DNA of 63,239 nucleotides from an uncultured Anaeromyxobacter sp. (lineage in GTDB: Bacteria > Myxococcota > Myxococcia > Myxococcales > Anaeromyxobacteraceae): positions 1-63,239 of the forward strand of contig CAIOAK010000041.1 of the NCBI GenBank assembly GCA_903855945.1, read 5' to 3'. This document shows positions 1 to 8,795 of this stretch, piece after piece. The position numbers and the translations under genes were made by a program. The notes beneath the pieces were generated by a model. That model was not told the origin of the DNA, searched no databases, and worked only from the letters and a program-made list of their open reading frames with translations. Every line of letters starts with the position of its first letter. The stretch's first letter is position 1.

Positions 1-288
1 CCTCGAAGCAGGCGCGCTCGAGTCGCCTTCGGCCCCGCATCCGACAGCCGGCGGGAGGCGCGACGCGACGAGCTGCCCGCAGGGGCGCCGGGACAAGAGC
101 GGGTTCGGGCATCGGTGTTCCCCGGCGCAGGACGGCCGAGCACACCCGAACCCGAGGACTGCTGCTCGGACCGGCGCGCCCATCCCGCCGGCGGCCCCAC
201 GGACGCGGAGCCGAAGGCGATCCGCCCGAGCGACGCCGCGGCACCGAAGGCGATCCGCCCGAGCGACGCCGCGCCGCCGAAGGCGATC
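1..288. other. Left-edge intergenic stretch with no supported gene
   Basis: No reading frame here has a recognisable protein, a credible start or a family motif; long open frames exist only because GC-rich DNA has few stop codons. The only structure seen is the 33-bp tandem repeat at its right end. It lies downstream of the DUF4239 gene, so it may hold that gene's 3' untranslated region. Confidence 0.5.
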
Positions 289-289
289 C
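211..289. repeat. 33-bp tandem repeat, 2.4 copies
   Basis: Copies start at 211, 244 and 277; the last is cut to 13 bp. The unit begins CCGAAGGCGATCCGCCCGAG and the two full copies differ only in their last three bases. The repeat ends at the stop codon of the DUF4239 gene, so it sits immediately 3' of that gene. Its function is unknown. Confidence 0.85.
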
Positions 290-1077
290 TAGCGGGCCGC
301 GTCCATCATCGTCCTCAGATCCCGCATCGCCCCCTGGCCCACCTTGAGGTACCCCTCGAACGGCCGGTCGAGGTCCAGGATCAGGGCCAGCACGACCGCG
401 AGCACCACCGACAGGAGGCTGGTCGCGAGCGCGCTGCCGTCCCCCGTCAGCCCCCGCATGAATCCGAGCGCGAGGAGCACGAGGAACGAGACCGCGTAGA
501 GCGTCCCGAAGATGATGGGAGGGATCGGGCTGCGCACCGCGGCGGCGAAGCGCCTGCCGTGCATGTCGATGACCTCGTTCACGGCCGTCACGAAGAGGGC
601 CGTGGTGGGGGTGGGGGACGCCGAGGCGGCCTCGGCGGCGATGCCCCAGAGCACGCCCTGCAACTGCTCCGACCGGGCGCTGGCTCCGGCCAGGAACGCC
701 TCGACGCTCCCGGAGGATGCGGCCTCGAAGCGCACGTGGACGTAGGCGCGAAGCGTCTCGCGCGCCCTTCCGCGCATCGGCTCGGGGATGAGGTCCGTCC
801 GGAGCCAGGCCGTCCCGATGGCGTTCGCCTCCTCCACCACCAGTTCCCTCCGGTGATCGAAGCGCTGCCCCGCCATCCCGAAGGTGAATGCGAGCATGAG
901 GCCGAGCAGCCCCAGCAGCCCGCCCATGATCGTCCCCATGTCGGCCGTGGAGCCGCGGTTCCGCGTGCGCGCACGGGCTCCGAGCCGGTAGCCGGCGCCG
1001 GCGGCGATGAGCAACGCCACCGCCGTCGCGAGCAGCACCACCACGAGCGGGATCCCTTCGAAGAGGCCGCGGGTCAC
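289..1077 (-). CDS. DUF4239 (bestrophin-like) membrane protein
   Basis: A 262-residue predicted inner-membrane protein. One hydrophobic segment lies near the N-terminus (about residues 8-30) and two lie near the C-terminus, with a soluble helical stretch between them. The C-terminal motif [14 protein letters not shown] is typical of the DUF4239/bestrophin-like family (established family knowledge). The GTG start at 1077 overlaps the pyrF stop codon in a GTGA quartet, so it is probably translated by coupling to pyrF. The biochemical role is unknown; family members are suspected to be channels but nothing here proves it. Longer upstream open sequence in this frame is pyrF antisense-frame shadow and was rejected. 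Confidence 0.75.
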   Translation of the reverse strand: MTRGLFEGIPLVVVLLATAVALLIAAGAGYRLGARARTRNRGSTADMGTIMGGLLGLLGLMLAFTFGMAGQRFDHRRELVVEEANAIGTAWLRTDLIPEPMRGRARETLRAYVHVRFEAASSGSVEAFLAGASARSEQLQGVLWGIAAEAASASPTPTTALFVTAVNEVIDMHGRRFAAAVRSPIPPIIFGTLYAVSFLVLLALGFMRGLTGDGSALATSLLSVVLAVVLALILDLDRPFEGYLKVGQGAMRDLRTMMDAAR

Positions 1078-1784
1078 GGGTGGCTTCCGGACGCATCGAG
1101 GGTGGATGCGATGGCGCGAGCCGCAGCGGCCGGGTCTCCCCCCTCGCGGAGGGGTCGCCCGATCACGACCACGTCGGCGCCCGCCGCCACCGCCTCGGCA
1201 GGCGTGGCCACCCGCGCCTGGTCTCCCCGCGACGCGCCCGCCGGGCGCACGCCCGGAACCACGAGCAGGGGCTTCGGGCCCAGCGCGGCCCGGACGGCAG
1301 CCACCTCGTGAGGCGAGCAGACGAGCCCGTCGGCCCCCGCGCCCACCGCGAGGCGCGCCAGCCGGACCACCGCATCGACGGCCGGCCCCGCAAGCCCGAT
1401 GCGCGCGAGCGCCGCGTCGTCGAGGCTCGTGAGCACCGTGACCGCCAGCACGCGGAGCCGCCCGGCCGCGCCGCGCACGGCGGCGCGCACCATCTCGTCG
1501 CCCCCGGAGGCGTGGACCGTGAGCAGCGACGCCCCGCTCGCGGCGGCGCTGCGTGCCGCCCCCTCCACGGTGTTCGGGATGTCGTGGAGCTTCAGGTCGA
1601 GGAAGACGGGCCGGCCCAGCCTCGCCGCGGCGCGGACCGCCGGCGGCCCCTCCGCGGCGAAGAGCTCCAGCCCCACCTTGAGCATCCCGACCTCGGGCGC
1701 GACGGACCGGGCGAACGGCTCGGCCTCCGACCACGTGGGGAAGTCGATGGCTGCGCAGATTCGGTCACGCCCTGGCCGGCTCAT
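1074..1784 (-). CDS. pyrF: Orotidine 5'-phosphate decarboxylase
   Basis: Decarboxylates OMP to UMP, the last step of de novo pyrimidine synthesis, in the cytoplasm. The 236-residue length fits the short type-1 bacterial enzyme. The signature [11 protein letters not shown] (about residues 63-73) carries the catalytic Asp-Lys-Asp set, the N-terminal AAIDF strand is normal, and the C-terminal VPGVRP and VIGRPL phosphate-binding loops are present. It follows proS with a 13-bp gap and overlaps the DUF4239 gene by 4 bp, so all three look co-transcribed from the proS promoter. Confidence 0.96.
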   Translation of the reverse strand: MSRPGRDRICAAIDFPTWSEAEPFARSVAPEVGMLKVGLELFAAEGPPAVRAAARLGRPVFLDLKLHDIPNTVEGAARSAAASGASLLTVHASGGDEMVRAAVRGAAGRLRVLAVTVLTSLDDAALARIGLAGPAVDAVVRLARLAVGAGADGLVCSPHEVAAVRAALGPKPLLVVPGVRPAGASRGDQARVATPAEAVAAGADVVVIGRPLREGGDPAAAARAIASTLDASGSHP

Positions 1785-1797
1785 GTCGTCGCTGCCC

Positions 1798-3525
1798 TCA
1801 CCCGGCCTCGGCGGCGAGGAGCGCGCGGGCCCGTTCCTCCACGTCGGCGAGCGGGACCAGGTCCACCGCCTTGCCCCGGCGGAGCTTCCACTCCACCTTG
1901 CCCTCGGCCAGACCCTTCTTGCCGACGGCGATGCGCAGCGGGATGCCGATCAGGTCGGCGTCCTTGAACTTCACGCCCGCCCGCTCGTCGCGGTCGTCGA
2001 AGAGGACGTCCATGCCCGCCCGGCCGAGCGCGGCGGCGACCTCCTCGGCGGCCCGGGCCAGCTCCGGCTCCTTGCCCAGCGTGAGCACGGTGGCCTGGTA
2101 CGGCGCGATGGAGAAGGGCCAGACGATCCCGTCGGCGTCGTGGTGCAGCTCGACCGCGGCGGCCATGACCCGCTCCACGCCGATGCCGTAGCTCCCCATC
2201 ACGATGGGGGTCTCCTTGCCGTCGGCGAGGAGCACGTTGGCCTTCATCGACACCGAGTACTTGGTGCCCAGCTTGAAGATGTGGCCGATCTCGAGCGCCT
2301 TGAAGAGGTCGAGAGCCCCCTCGCAGCGCGGGCACCCCTCCCCGGCCTTCACCTTGCGCAGGTCGGCGAGCCGCGCCGCTGCGAGATCGCGGGCCGCGTC
2401 GACGCCCTCCAGGTGCACGTCGTTCTCGTTGGCCCCGGTGACCATGCCGGCGGCACCGGCCAGCGTCTCCTCGAGGAGGACCGTGAGGTGGCGCACGCCC
2501 ACCGCGCCGAGCGACCCTGCGTCGGCACCCAGGAGCGGCCGGATCTCCTCGGGACGGGCCGGCCGTACCTGGGTGGCCCCGGTGGCGGTCTGGAGCTTCG
2601 CCTCGTCCAGCTCGTCGTCGCCCCGGACCACGGCCAGCACGGGCTTCTCGTCGGCCATGTAGACGAGCGTCTTCAGCTGGCGCGCGCTGGAGCGGCCGTA
2701 CGGCGCCCGCTCCAGCGCCTCGATGGTGCGGACCCCGGGCGTGGGGAACCGGCGTGCCGCGTCGAGCCGCTCGCCGGCATCGACCGGGCGAGCCGGCCCC
2801 CGGCTGCGCGCGGTCTCGGTGTTGGCGGCGTACCGGCACTTCGGGCAGGCGGCCACGTCGTCCTCGCCGGCGTCGGTCCGGACCATGAACTCCTGCGAGC
2901 CGGAGCCTCCCATGGCGCCCGAGTGGGCCTGAACGGCCACGAAGTCGAGGCCGCAGCGGATGAAGATCTTCTCGTAGGCCCGTCGCTGGTCGTCGTAGCT
3001 CCGGTCGAGGCCGGCGGCGTCCACGTCGAAGGAGTAGGCGTCCTTCATCGTGAACTGGCGCACGCGGAGTACGCCCGACTTGGGGCGGGGCTCGTCGCGG
3101 AACTTGGTCTGGATCTGGTACCAGACCTGGGGCAGCTGCCGGTAGCTGCGCAGCTCGTCGCGGGCGATGGCGGTGAAGATCTCCTCGTGGGTCATGCCCA
3201 GGCAGTAGTCCGCTCCCTTGCGGTCCTTCAGCCGGAACATGTTGTCTCCCATCACCTCCCAGCGTCCGCTCTCCTTCCAGACCTCGGCGGGGTGGAGGGC
3301 CGGCAGGTGGAACTCCTGCCCGCCGATGGCGTCCATCTCCTCCCGGACGATCCGCTCCACCCGGGCGAGCGTGCGTCGCGCCAGCGGCAGGTGGTCGTAG
3401 ATCCCGGCGCCGAGCTGGCGGATGAAGCCGGCCCGGACGAGGAGGCGGTGCGAGGCCACCTGCGCGTCGGCGGGGGCCTCCTTGAGCGTGGGAATGAACA
3501 TCTGGCTGAAGCGAGCGAGTGCCAT
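1798..3525 (-). CDS. proS: Prolyl-tRNA synthetase (bacterial type with editing insertion)
   Basis: Charges tRNA-Pro with proline. The 575 residues match the bacterial-type enzyme. Class II motif 1 region lies around the [10 protein letters not shown] segment, motif 2 in the [13 protein letters not shown] segment, and motif 3 at [11 protein letters not shown]. The roughly 180-residue INS editing domain (about residues 225-405) sits between motifs 2 and 3, and a C-terminal anticodon-binding domain follows. There is no Shine-Dalgarno sequence; a TATAAG hexamer ends 9 nt upstream of the ATG, suggesting a very short or absent leader. Confidence 0.97.
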   Translation of the reverse strand: MALARFSQMFIPTLKEAPADAQVASHRLLVRAGFIRQLGAGIYDHLPLARRTLARVERIVREEMDAIGGQEFHLPALHPAEVWKESGRWEVMGDNMFRLKDRKGADYCLGMTHEEIFTAIARDELRSYRQLPQVWYQIQTKFRDEPRPKSGVLRVRQFTMKDAYSFDVDAAGLDRSYDDQRRAYEKIFIRCGLDFVAVQAHSGAMGGSGSQEFMVRTDAGEDDVAACPKCRYAANTETARSRGPARPVDAGERLDAARRFPTPGVRTIEALERAPYGRSSARQLKTLVYMADEKPVLAVVRGDDELDEAKLQTATGATQVRPARPEEIRPLLGADAGSLGAVGVRHLTVLLEETLAGAAGMVTGANENDVHLEGVDAARDLAAARLADLRKVKAGEGCPRCEGALDLFKALEIGHIFKLGTKYSVSMKANVLLADGKETPIVMGSYGIGVERVMAAAVELHHDADGIVWPFSIAPYQATVLTLGKEPELARAAEEVAAALGRAGMDVLFDDRDERAGVKFKDADLIGIPLRIAVGKKGLAEGKVEWKLRRGKAVDLVPLADVEERARALLAAEAG

Positions 3526-3534
3526 GGTGGCGGT

Positions 3535-3540
3535 CTTATA
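3535..3540 (-). promoter_or_regulatory. Candidate -10 element of proS
   Basis: On the minus strand the hexamer TATAAG ends 9 nt before the proS ATG. It is flanked by a 5-bp inverted repeat (GCGGT/ACCGC). No convincing -35 box was found. Confidence 0.4.
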
Positions 3541-3555
3541 CCGCAGGTGGCGCCC

Positions 3556-5016
3556 TCATGGCCCGGTCCGGGTGCATCGCGCCACGTGCCCCGCCAGGTG
3601 CAACTCGAGCCGGGCCCGCTCTTCCGGGTTGCCGTCGTCGGGGAAGACGTCGAGGGCCCTCCGGGCGGCGAGCAGCCCCTGCGGGCAGTCGCCCAGATCG
3701 CCGACCACCGATGCGTAGATGTCGAGGACCGTCGAGCTGAAGGGGCCGAGCTGCACCGCCCGGCGCGCGAGAGGGAGCGCCTCTCCCGAGCGACCCTCGT
3801 CGAGGAGGAGCTCGGCGAGCGCCGAGAGGGCGAGCGGGTTGCGCGGGGCGAGCTCCACCGCCCGCCGGAGCGCGGTCTCCCGCTCGGCCTTCTCCTCGGG
3901 CGGAAGGCTGTCGGCCAGGAAGGACCAGGCCCGCGGATCGGCCGGGTGTCCCTTCACTGCGAGTGAAGCGAGCGGGAGCGGATCCCGCCCCTCGCGCCGC
4001 GCCAGCTCCCGCAGGAGCACCGGGTGGGTCGGGTCCTCCGAGAGCGCCTCGTCGAGCTCGCGCCGGATGGTGTCCTCGTCCCCCTCGGAGGACGCGCCCC
4101 CGGCCCAGAGGAGCAGCCGGATGGCGTGGACCTCGGCGGGCTCGATGGGCTGGACGGTCAGCGAGGGCGGCGGACCGGGCTGCACCGGCCTCGCGTCGAA
4201 GCGCCCGTTCCGCGCCCAGGCGTCGAGCTCTCCGTCGAGCAGTTCGAGCCCCCCGGGCGTGGCACGGCTCCACTGGGGGAACGCGGACTGGAAGGCGTCG
4301 TCCGGTTCGTCGGCGCCGACCAGCCGGGCCTCGAAGGCCTGCAGCGCCTCCGGGTACTGGCTCGAGAGGTAGTGCACGAGGAGCCAGGCCGCGTCGTAGT
4401 AGGCGGCGAGCTCTCCGGGGGGGACGCTCGCGTCCCAGGCGAGGAGCTGGCGCGCCGGGATCCGCTGGGGCCGGGTCAGGGGACGGCGACCGGGCGGCAC
4501 GGGGCCGGTGACCATCCGATTCCCCCAGGAGGTGGTGCCCACCGTCTCGGCCCAGCTGGCGAGCCCCTCCGAGAACCAGCGGGGCGTTCGAAGGAGAACG
4601 TAGGAGGAGACGTGGTGGGCCATCTCGTGGGCCAGAACCCGGCGCTGCTCCATCCCCATGGTGCCGGGGATCACGATCTTCGGATCGGCGGCGCCGCGCG
4701 CGTAGTAGGCGGCCGACCCGGCCGGCGCGAACCGCTGGTAGTCGGCGGTGGAGCGGAAGGCGATCACCGCGACGCGGACCGGCGGGTCGTGGCGTCGCTG
4801 GAAGAGCGACGCGGCCACCCCGTTGCGGATCCCCTCGAGCTCGACGGCGAGCGCCCGCGCATCGTCCTCGTCGAGGTCGGTGACCACCACGAAGGTGCTC
4901 GAGTAGACCGCGCGCCACGGGCGGCCGCCGTGGGCCTCGCAGCGGAAGGGCGGGCGCGAGGTGGCGCAGCCGGCGAGTCCGGCCGCGAGGAGCAGCATGG
5001 GCACGGCGCCCCGCAT
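3556..5016 (-). CDS. Secreted lipoprotein with HExxH metallopeptidase and TPR regions
   Basis: A 486-residue predicted lipoprotein. A short hydrophobic leader ends in LAGC (Cys17), so it should be exported and lipid-anchored. Residues 130-134 are HEMAH, a zinc-binding HExxH motif, and the WFSEGLASW segment at about 147-155 supplies the downstream glutamate expected of gluzincin peptidases (the DUF1570-like arrangement). The C-terminal third is a series of helical TPR-like repeats. It lies 30 bp downstream of the proS start on the same strand and 9 bp after the desaturase gene, so it is probably co-transcribed with the desaturase. Substrate unknown. An internal ATG at residue 7 is an alternative start. 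Confidence 0.75.
   Translation of the reverse strand: MRGAVPMLLLAAGLAGCATSRPPFRCEAHGGRPWRAVYSSTFVVVTDLDEDDARALAVELEGIRNGVAASLFQRRHDPPVRVAVIAFRSTADYQRFAPAGSAAYYARGAADPKIVIPGTMGMEQRRVLAHEMAHHVSSYVLLRTPRWFSEGLASWAETVGTTSWGNRMVTGPVPPGRRPLTRPQRIPARQLLAWDASVPPGELAAYYDAAWLLVHYLSSQYPEALQAFEARLVGADEPDDAFQSAFPQWSRATPGGLELLDGELDAWARNGRFDARPVQPGPPPSLTVQPIEPAEVHAIRLLLWAGGASSEGDEDTIRRELDEALSEDPTHPVLLRELARREGRDPLPLASLAVKGHPADPRAWSFLADSLPPEEKAERETALRRAVELAPRNPLALSALAELLLDEGRSGEALPLARRAVQLGPFSSTVLDIYASVVGDLGDCPQGLLAARRALDVFPDDGNPEERARLELHLAGHVARCTRTGP
3952..3968. repeat. Intragenic palindrome, site 1 (CTTCACT-N3-AGTGAAG)
   Basis: A perfect inverted repeat with 7-bp arms and a 3-bp spacer (GCG). It lies inside the HExxH lipoprotein gene and forces the A-ending codons TCA and GCA in the reading frame. 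Confidence 0.65.
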
Positions 5017-5025
5017 GGCTCCAGC

Positions 5026-6006
5026 CTACGCCGTGGGCTCGAGCTGTCCCGTGCCCCCGACCGTCCCGTGCCGGATCACCCGGCTGTAGAGGGTGATCTC
5101 CGGATCGGTGAGGAAGCGCCAGAGGAGCGCCGACCAGGACCGGTGCGAATGGAGGGGCTCGTAGAGCTCGGGCGCCATCCGCTTCAGCGCGGGGAGGCGC
5201 GTCCACGGAACCCGCATCAGGTCGTGGTGCTCGTTGTGGTAGCCCACGTTGAGCGCGAGCACGTTCATGGGGCCGTAGTAGGAGAAGGTCTCCTGGCTTC
5301 CCGGGTAGGTGAGGAAGTGCTCCTGGATCCAGCGGGCACCCACGGGGTGCAGGCCGATCGCGAAGGCGCTCGAGAGGAAGAGGTAGACGAGCGCCATCCA
5401 GCCGATGAAGTGGACCACGGCGAAGGCGAAGGCCACCTGGGCCAGCACGTTGGCCACGTACCAGCCGTCCCAGAGCTTGATGCGCTTCAGCTGGGTGGCC
5501 CGGAGCCCCTGGGCGAGGAAGTAGAAGAGGAGCCAGAGGGCCTTCCGGATCCCGGAGCGCCCCACCAGCCGGGCCTCCACGGGAGCGGCGAGGTCGGCGT
5601 CGATCTCCGGATCGCCCTGCCAGGCGTGGTGGAGCAGGTGGTAGCGCCGGAAGGCGATGCCGCCGGGAAAGACGATGGGCAGGTTGGCGAAGATCGCGGC
5701 GAGCGAGTTCACCCAGGGGGTCTTCACGATCAGGTTGTGCGACGCCTCGTGGATGAGGACCCAGAGCGCGTGGTCGGCCACGGCCCCGACCAGCCAGGCG
5801 ACGGGGAGCACGAGCCAGAAGGAGCGGTCCCGGAGCAGCCAGGCGAGCGCCAGCTGGAGGCCGACCACGAGGAGCAGCACGACCGCCGACCAGGGCTCGG
5901 GCCCCTGCAGCGCCCGGGCCTCCGGGTGGGCGGCGAGCAGGCGGCGGTTCCGCTCCCGATGCGGTTCCGGATAGTCCACGCGGACGAAGTCGAGCGGCGC
6001 TGGCAT
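5026..6006 (-). CDS. Sphingolipid delta-4 desaturase (DEGS)-like membrane desaturase
   Basis: A 326-residue di-iron membrane desaturase. All three histidine boxes are present: HEASH (86-90), HLLHH (123-127) and HNEHH (257-261). The stretch from about 219 to 314 closely follows the eukaryotic dihydroceramide desaturase pattern, including HPVGARWIQEHF, the ETFSYYGP segment and NVGYHNEHHD. The N-terminal FVRVDYPEPHRERNRRLL segment is also typical of that family. The likely reaction is introducing a double bond into a sphingoid or related acyl chain; the substrate is inferred. I chose the ATG at 6006 because GGGAG lies 4 nt upstream; an in-frame ATG at 6033 is the alternative. Confidence 0.82.
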   Translation of the reverse strand: MPAPLDFVRVDYPEPHRERNRRLLAAHPEARALQGPEPWSAVVLLLVVGLQLALAWLLRDRSFWLVLPVAWLVGAVADHALWVLIHEASHNLIVKTPWVNSLAAIFANLPIVFPGGIAFRRYHLLHHAWQGDPEIDADLAAPVEARLVGRSGIRKALWLLFYFLAQGLRATQLKRIKLWDGWYVANVLAQVAFAFAVVHFIGWMALVYLFLSSAFAIGLHPVGARWIQEHFLTYPGSQETFSYYGPMNVLALNVGYHNEHHDLMRVPWTRLPALKRMAPELYEPLHSHRSWSALLWRFLTDPEITLYSRVIRHGTVGGTGQLEPTA

Positions 6007-6040
6007 GGGGGCTCCCGGGGTGCGGCGAGGCAAGTGGATG

Positions 6041-6086
6041 TTCTACAAAAGGAACCGCCCCCGCGCCACGAAGGCGGGGGGGCGGT
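6041..6086 (-). terminator. Rho-independent terminator of the porin-like gene
   Basis: Read on the minus strand, a GC-rich stem (ACCGCCCCCGC at 6054-6064 pairing with 6074-6086, allowing two bulged bases) is followed by a T-rich run (TCCTTTTGT). It lies just downstream of the stop codon of the porin-like gene and upstream of the desaturase, separating the two transcripts. Confidence 0.7.
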
Positions 6087-6109
6087 CTGAAACGGGTGCT
6101 GGACGCCGG

Positions 6110-7414
6110 CTAGAAGTAGTAGTTGCCGGTGATCGTGATCTGGTTGCCGAGGAGCGGGTCGACCGAGCGGATGTCGACGGTCCGGGTGTACTGCCACTCG
6201 GCGCCCATCGCGAAGCCGCCGTCCTGGTAGCGGGCCATCACGACCTGGGTCATGTTGCGCATGCGGGGCATGGCAGCCTGGCCAGCCGCGCCGAGCGCCT
6301 GGTAGACGTCGAAGAGGTCCTGGTAGCTCGGGTGATCGACGCCGAACGTGTACCAGAGCGAGAGGTTCTTGGTCACGTTGAAGCCACCCTGGACCCAGGC
6401 GCCGTAGCCCCAGATGTCACCGAAGTAGGCGGCGGGGGCGAACTGCAGGATGTTGCCGAGGAGCGGGCCGGTGTTCTTGCCCCACCAGGCGCTGCCGGCC
6501 AGCGCGATCGGGCCGATGTTGCCGTTGAAGCCGACCGTGCCGAGGGCCGTGACCATGTCGGTGTACTGGGCGGGAACGGCGATGGCGTTGTTGCCGTTCC
6601 GGTCGACGGTCTGCCAGTGGCCGGAGACCCACACGTTGAACATCTTGCCGAAGATGAGCTTGCCGCGGGCCTCGAAGGCGGGGAGGCCGGAGGTGATACC
6701 TGCGTTCTGGCCGTCCGGAGTGGGAATGGAGTTGGCCCAGCCCGAGCGCTGGATCGACCAGGCGAACTCGAACTTGAGGTCGTCACCGAAGGTGTGCCAG
6801 CCCCAGAAGCCGGGCTGCCGCCAGCCGACCGTACCGGCCGTGTAGGTGGCCGGGAAGGCGATGTGGCTGAGCGACTGGGGAATGACGCCGATCGTCAGCA
6901 TGTTCTGCTGGCCGAGCTGGAGGATGTGGCGCCCTTCGTTCCAGTTGAGTTCCACGTAGGCGGTGCGCAGCCGGGGGAGGACGGAGACGTCGGAGAAGCC
7001 GCCCACGGTGGCGACCTCGGACGAACCGTAGAAGTCGAGCTCGACGACCGCCTTGGGGACCGCGCCGCCCAGGACTGCCGGGCCGCGGACCGAGAAGTTG
7101 AGCCGGGTCTGGCGGATGTCGAAGCCGAAGATCGGCTTGTCCGTGTCGTAGGCCTTTCCGGCCACGCCGGAAACGAACAGCGCGTTGCCGCCCTGCCCGG
7201 CGCCGAACAGCGCGTCCTGGAAGTAGCCGGCCACGGAGGCGAAGCCGTGGAGCTCGAAGACGAACGCCGGGGGCTTCGGCGTCTCCTTCACCACGACGGT
7301 CACGGTCTCGGTCTTCTTCTCCTCGATCACCGTAGTCTGGGCGGGCGCTGCCTGGGCGAACGCCAGGCCGGCGTATCCGATCACTGCCATGCTGAAGAGT
7401 GCCTTGAGTCTCAC
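6110..7414 (-). CDS. Porin-like outer-membrane beta-barrel protein
   Basis: A 434-residue exported protein. The signal peptide (residues 1-20, ending AFA) is followed by a Lys/Thr/Val-rich linker, then alternating amphipathic strands rich in aromatics and glycine. It ends in NYYF; a C-terminal Phe is the usual outer-membrane insertion signal. The GTG start at 7414 has GGAGG 6 nt upstream and begins the signal peptide directly, so the much longer upstream open frame was rejected. It is divergent from the liv importer and may supply its substrate across the outer membrane, but this is inference. No specific porin family was recognised. Confidence 0.75.
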   Translation of the reverse strand: MRLKALFSMAVIGYAGLAFAQAAPAQTTVIEEKKTETVTVVVKETPKPPAFVFELHGFASVAGYFQDALFGAGQGGNALFVSGVAGKAYDTDKPIFGFDIRQTRLNFSVRGPAVLGGAVPKAVVELDFYGSSEVATVGGFSDVSVLPRLRTAYVELNWNEGRHILQLGQQNMLTIGVIPQSLSHIAFPATYTAGTVGWRQPGFWGWHTFGDDLKFEFAWSIQRSGWANSIPTPDGQNAGITSGLPAFEARGKLIFGKMFNVWVSGHWQTVDRNGNNAIAVPAQYTDMVTALGTVGFNGNIGPIALAGSAWWGKNTGPLLGNILQFAPAAYFGDIWGYGAWVQGGFNVTKNLSLWYTFGVDHPSYQDLFDVYQALGAAGQAAMPRMRNMTQVVMARYQDGGFAMGAEWQYTRTVDIRSVDPLLGNQITITGNYYF

Positions 7415-7660
7415 TTGTATCCTCCGGTTGAACCGTGCGGGAACGGCGCCTTGTTTCGCCGGGGCGGCGGCCACTCGGCGATTTGTGTGCAAACTTCTCG
7501 CATGCGAATGGTCACTGCGCAAGTTGCGACGCGTCATAGCCCCGGCTGGGGCGCACGGGCTTGATCCAGGACAAATTCCCAGGGGGGCGCGGGGGGATGG
7601 ACGGGGCGTCACAGCGGGTGGTAACACCCTGCGTCTCTCTCGCCTCCCCTAGGAGAACCC
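7415..7660. promoter_or_regulatory. Divergent control region between porin-like gene and livK
   Basis: This 246-bp region must hold promoters for both the porin-like gene and the liv operon. It contains a perfect 10-bp palindrome, TCGCATGCGA (7498-7507), in a locally AT-richer stretch flanked by AACTT and AAGTT half-sites. AGGAG lies 8 nt before livK. A TAACAC hexamer near 7621 is a weak -10 candidate for livK. The palindrome is a plausible shared operator. Confidence 0.45.
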
Positions 7661-8779
7661 ATGAACGGACCGGTTCGCTCCCTGGCAGCAGCGGCAGTCG
7701 CCCTGCTCGCATTCCCCACCCTCTCCTCCGCAGAGACCGTGAAGATCGGTGGAGCCTTCTCGATCACCGGAAACGCGGCCGCCTACGGCGCGCAGCAGAA
7801 GCACGGCGTGCAGGCCGCCATCGAGGACGTGAACAAGAGCGGCAAGCTGAAGGGCATCACCCTCGAGCTCGTGCTGGAGGACGACGGCACCTCGAAGGAG
7901 CAGGGCATCGCCGTCTACCAGCGCTTCATCAACAAGGACAAGGTGAGCGCCATCATCGGCCCCACCCTCTCCAACACCGCCTCGGCCGCCGATCCGATCG
8001 CCCAGCAGGGCAAGACCCCGGTGGTCGCCGTCTCCAACACCGCCCCCAAGGGCATCACCGACATCGGCGACTACATCTGGCGCGTCTCGCTGACCGAGGC
8101 CCAGGTGATCCCCTCGGCGCTCGCGATCGCCAAGGCCAAGATGGGCTTCAAGACGGCCGCGGTCCTGTACGGCAACGACGACGTCTTCACCAAGGCCGGC
8201 TTCGACGTGATGAAGGCGGCGCTCGAGGCCCAGGGGGTCAAGATCGTCGACATCCAGACCTTCGCCACCAAGGACCGCGACTTCAACGCCCAGCTCACCG
8301 CCCTCAAGTCGAAGAATCCCGAGTTCCTCATGGTGTCGGCGCTCGTGGAGCAGGCCGCGGCCATCGTGTCGCAGGCCCGGCAGCTCGGATGGAACGTGCC
8401 CATCATGGGCGGCAACGGCTTCAACTCGCCGAAGCTCATCGCCAACGCCGGCCCGGCCGCCGACGGCGTGCTCGTGGGAACGGCCTGGAACAAGGCCTCC
8501 ACCGACCCCGTCAACCTGGCCTTCATCGCCGGCCAGAAGGCCCGCAACAACGATCCCGACCAGTTCTGCGCCCAGGCCTACACCGGCGTGCTCGTCATCG
8601 CCGACGCCATCGCCCAGGCCGGGATGAAGGGCGGCCGCGACGACATCAAGGCCGGCTTCGAGAAGGTGAAGGACCTGTCCACCCCGCTCGGCAAGTTCTC
8701 CTTCCTTCCCAACCGGGATGGCAACCACGCCGCCGCGATGCAGATCGTGAAGGACGGCAAGTTCCAGATCCTGCAGTAG
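7661..8779 (+). CDS. livK: Branched-chain amino-acid-type ABC transporter, substrate-binding protein
   Basis: A 372-residue periplasmic binding protein of the LivK/J (type I fold) family. Residues 1-24 form a signal peptide ending in SSA, and mature sequence begins ETVKIGGAFSITG. The IIGPTLSN and SNTAP segments are in the normal ligand-pocket positions. It is the first gene of livKHMGF, with AGGAG 8 nt before the ATG. The ligand could be leucine/isoleucine/valine or another amino or aromatic acid; sequence alone does not decide. Confidence 0.93.
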   Translation: MNGPVRSLAAAAVALLAFPTLSSAETVKIGGAFSITGNAAAYGAQQKHGVQAAIEDVNKSGKLKGITLELVLEDDGTSKEQGIAVYQRFINKDKVSAIIGPTLSNTASAADPIAQQGKTPVVAVSNTAPKGITDIGDYIWRVSLTEAQVIPSALAIAKAKMGFKTAAVLYGNDDVFTKAGFDVMKAALEAQGVKIVDIQTFATKDRDFNAQLTALKSKNPEFLMVSALVEQAAAIVSQARQLGWNVPIMGGNGFNSPKLIANAGPAADGVLVGTAWNKASTDPVNLAFIAGQKARNNDPDQFCAQAYTGVLVIADAIAQAGMKGGRDDIKAGFEKVKDLSTPLGKFSFLPNRDGNHAAAMQIVKDGKFQILQ

Positions 8780-8795
8780 GCGCGGGGCGCACCGC

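Noticed and set aside
115-1432. Plus-strand open frames opposite DUF4239 and pyrF
   Set aside because: They show the Arg/Pro/Ala-rich composition of antisense frames in GC-rich DNA and no recognisable domain.
5077-5103. Inverted repeat GATCACCC...GGGTGATC near the end of the desaturase gene
   Set aside because: It lies in conserved coding sequence and its spacer differs from the recurring palindrome; chance is adequate without further copies.
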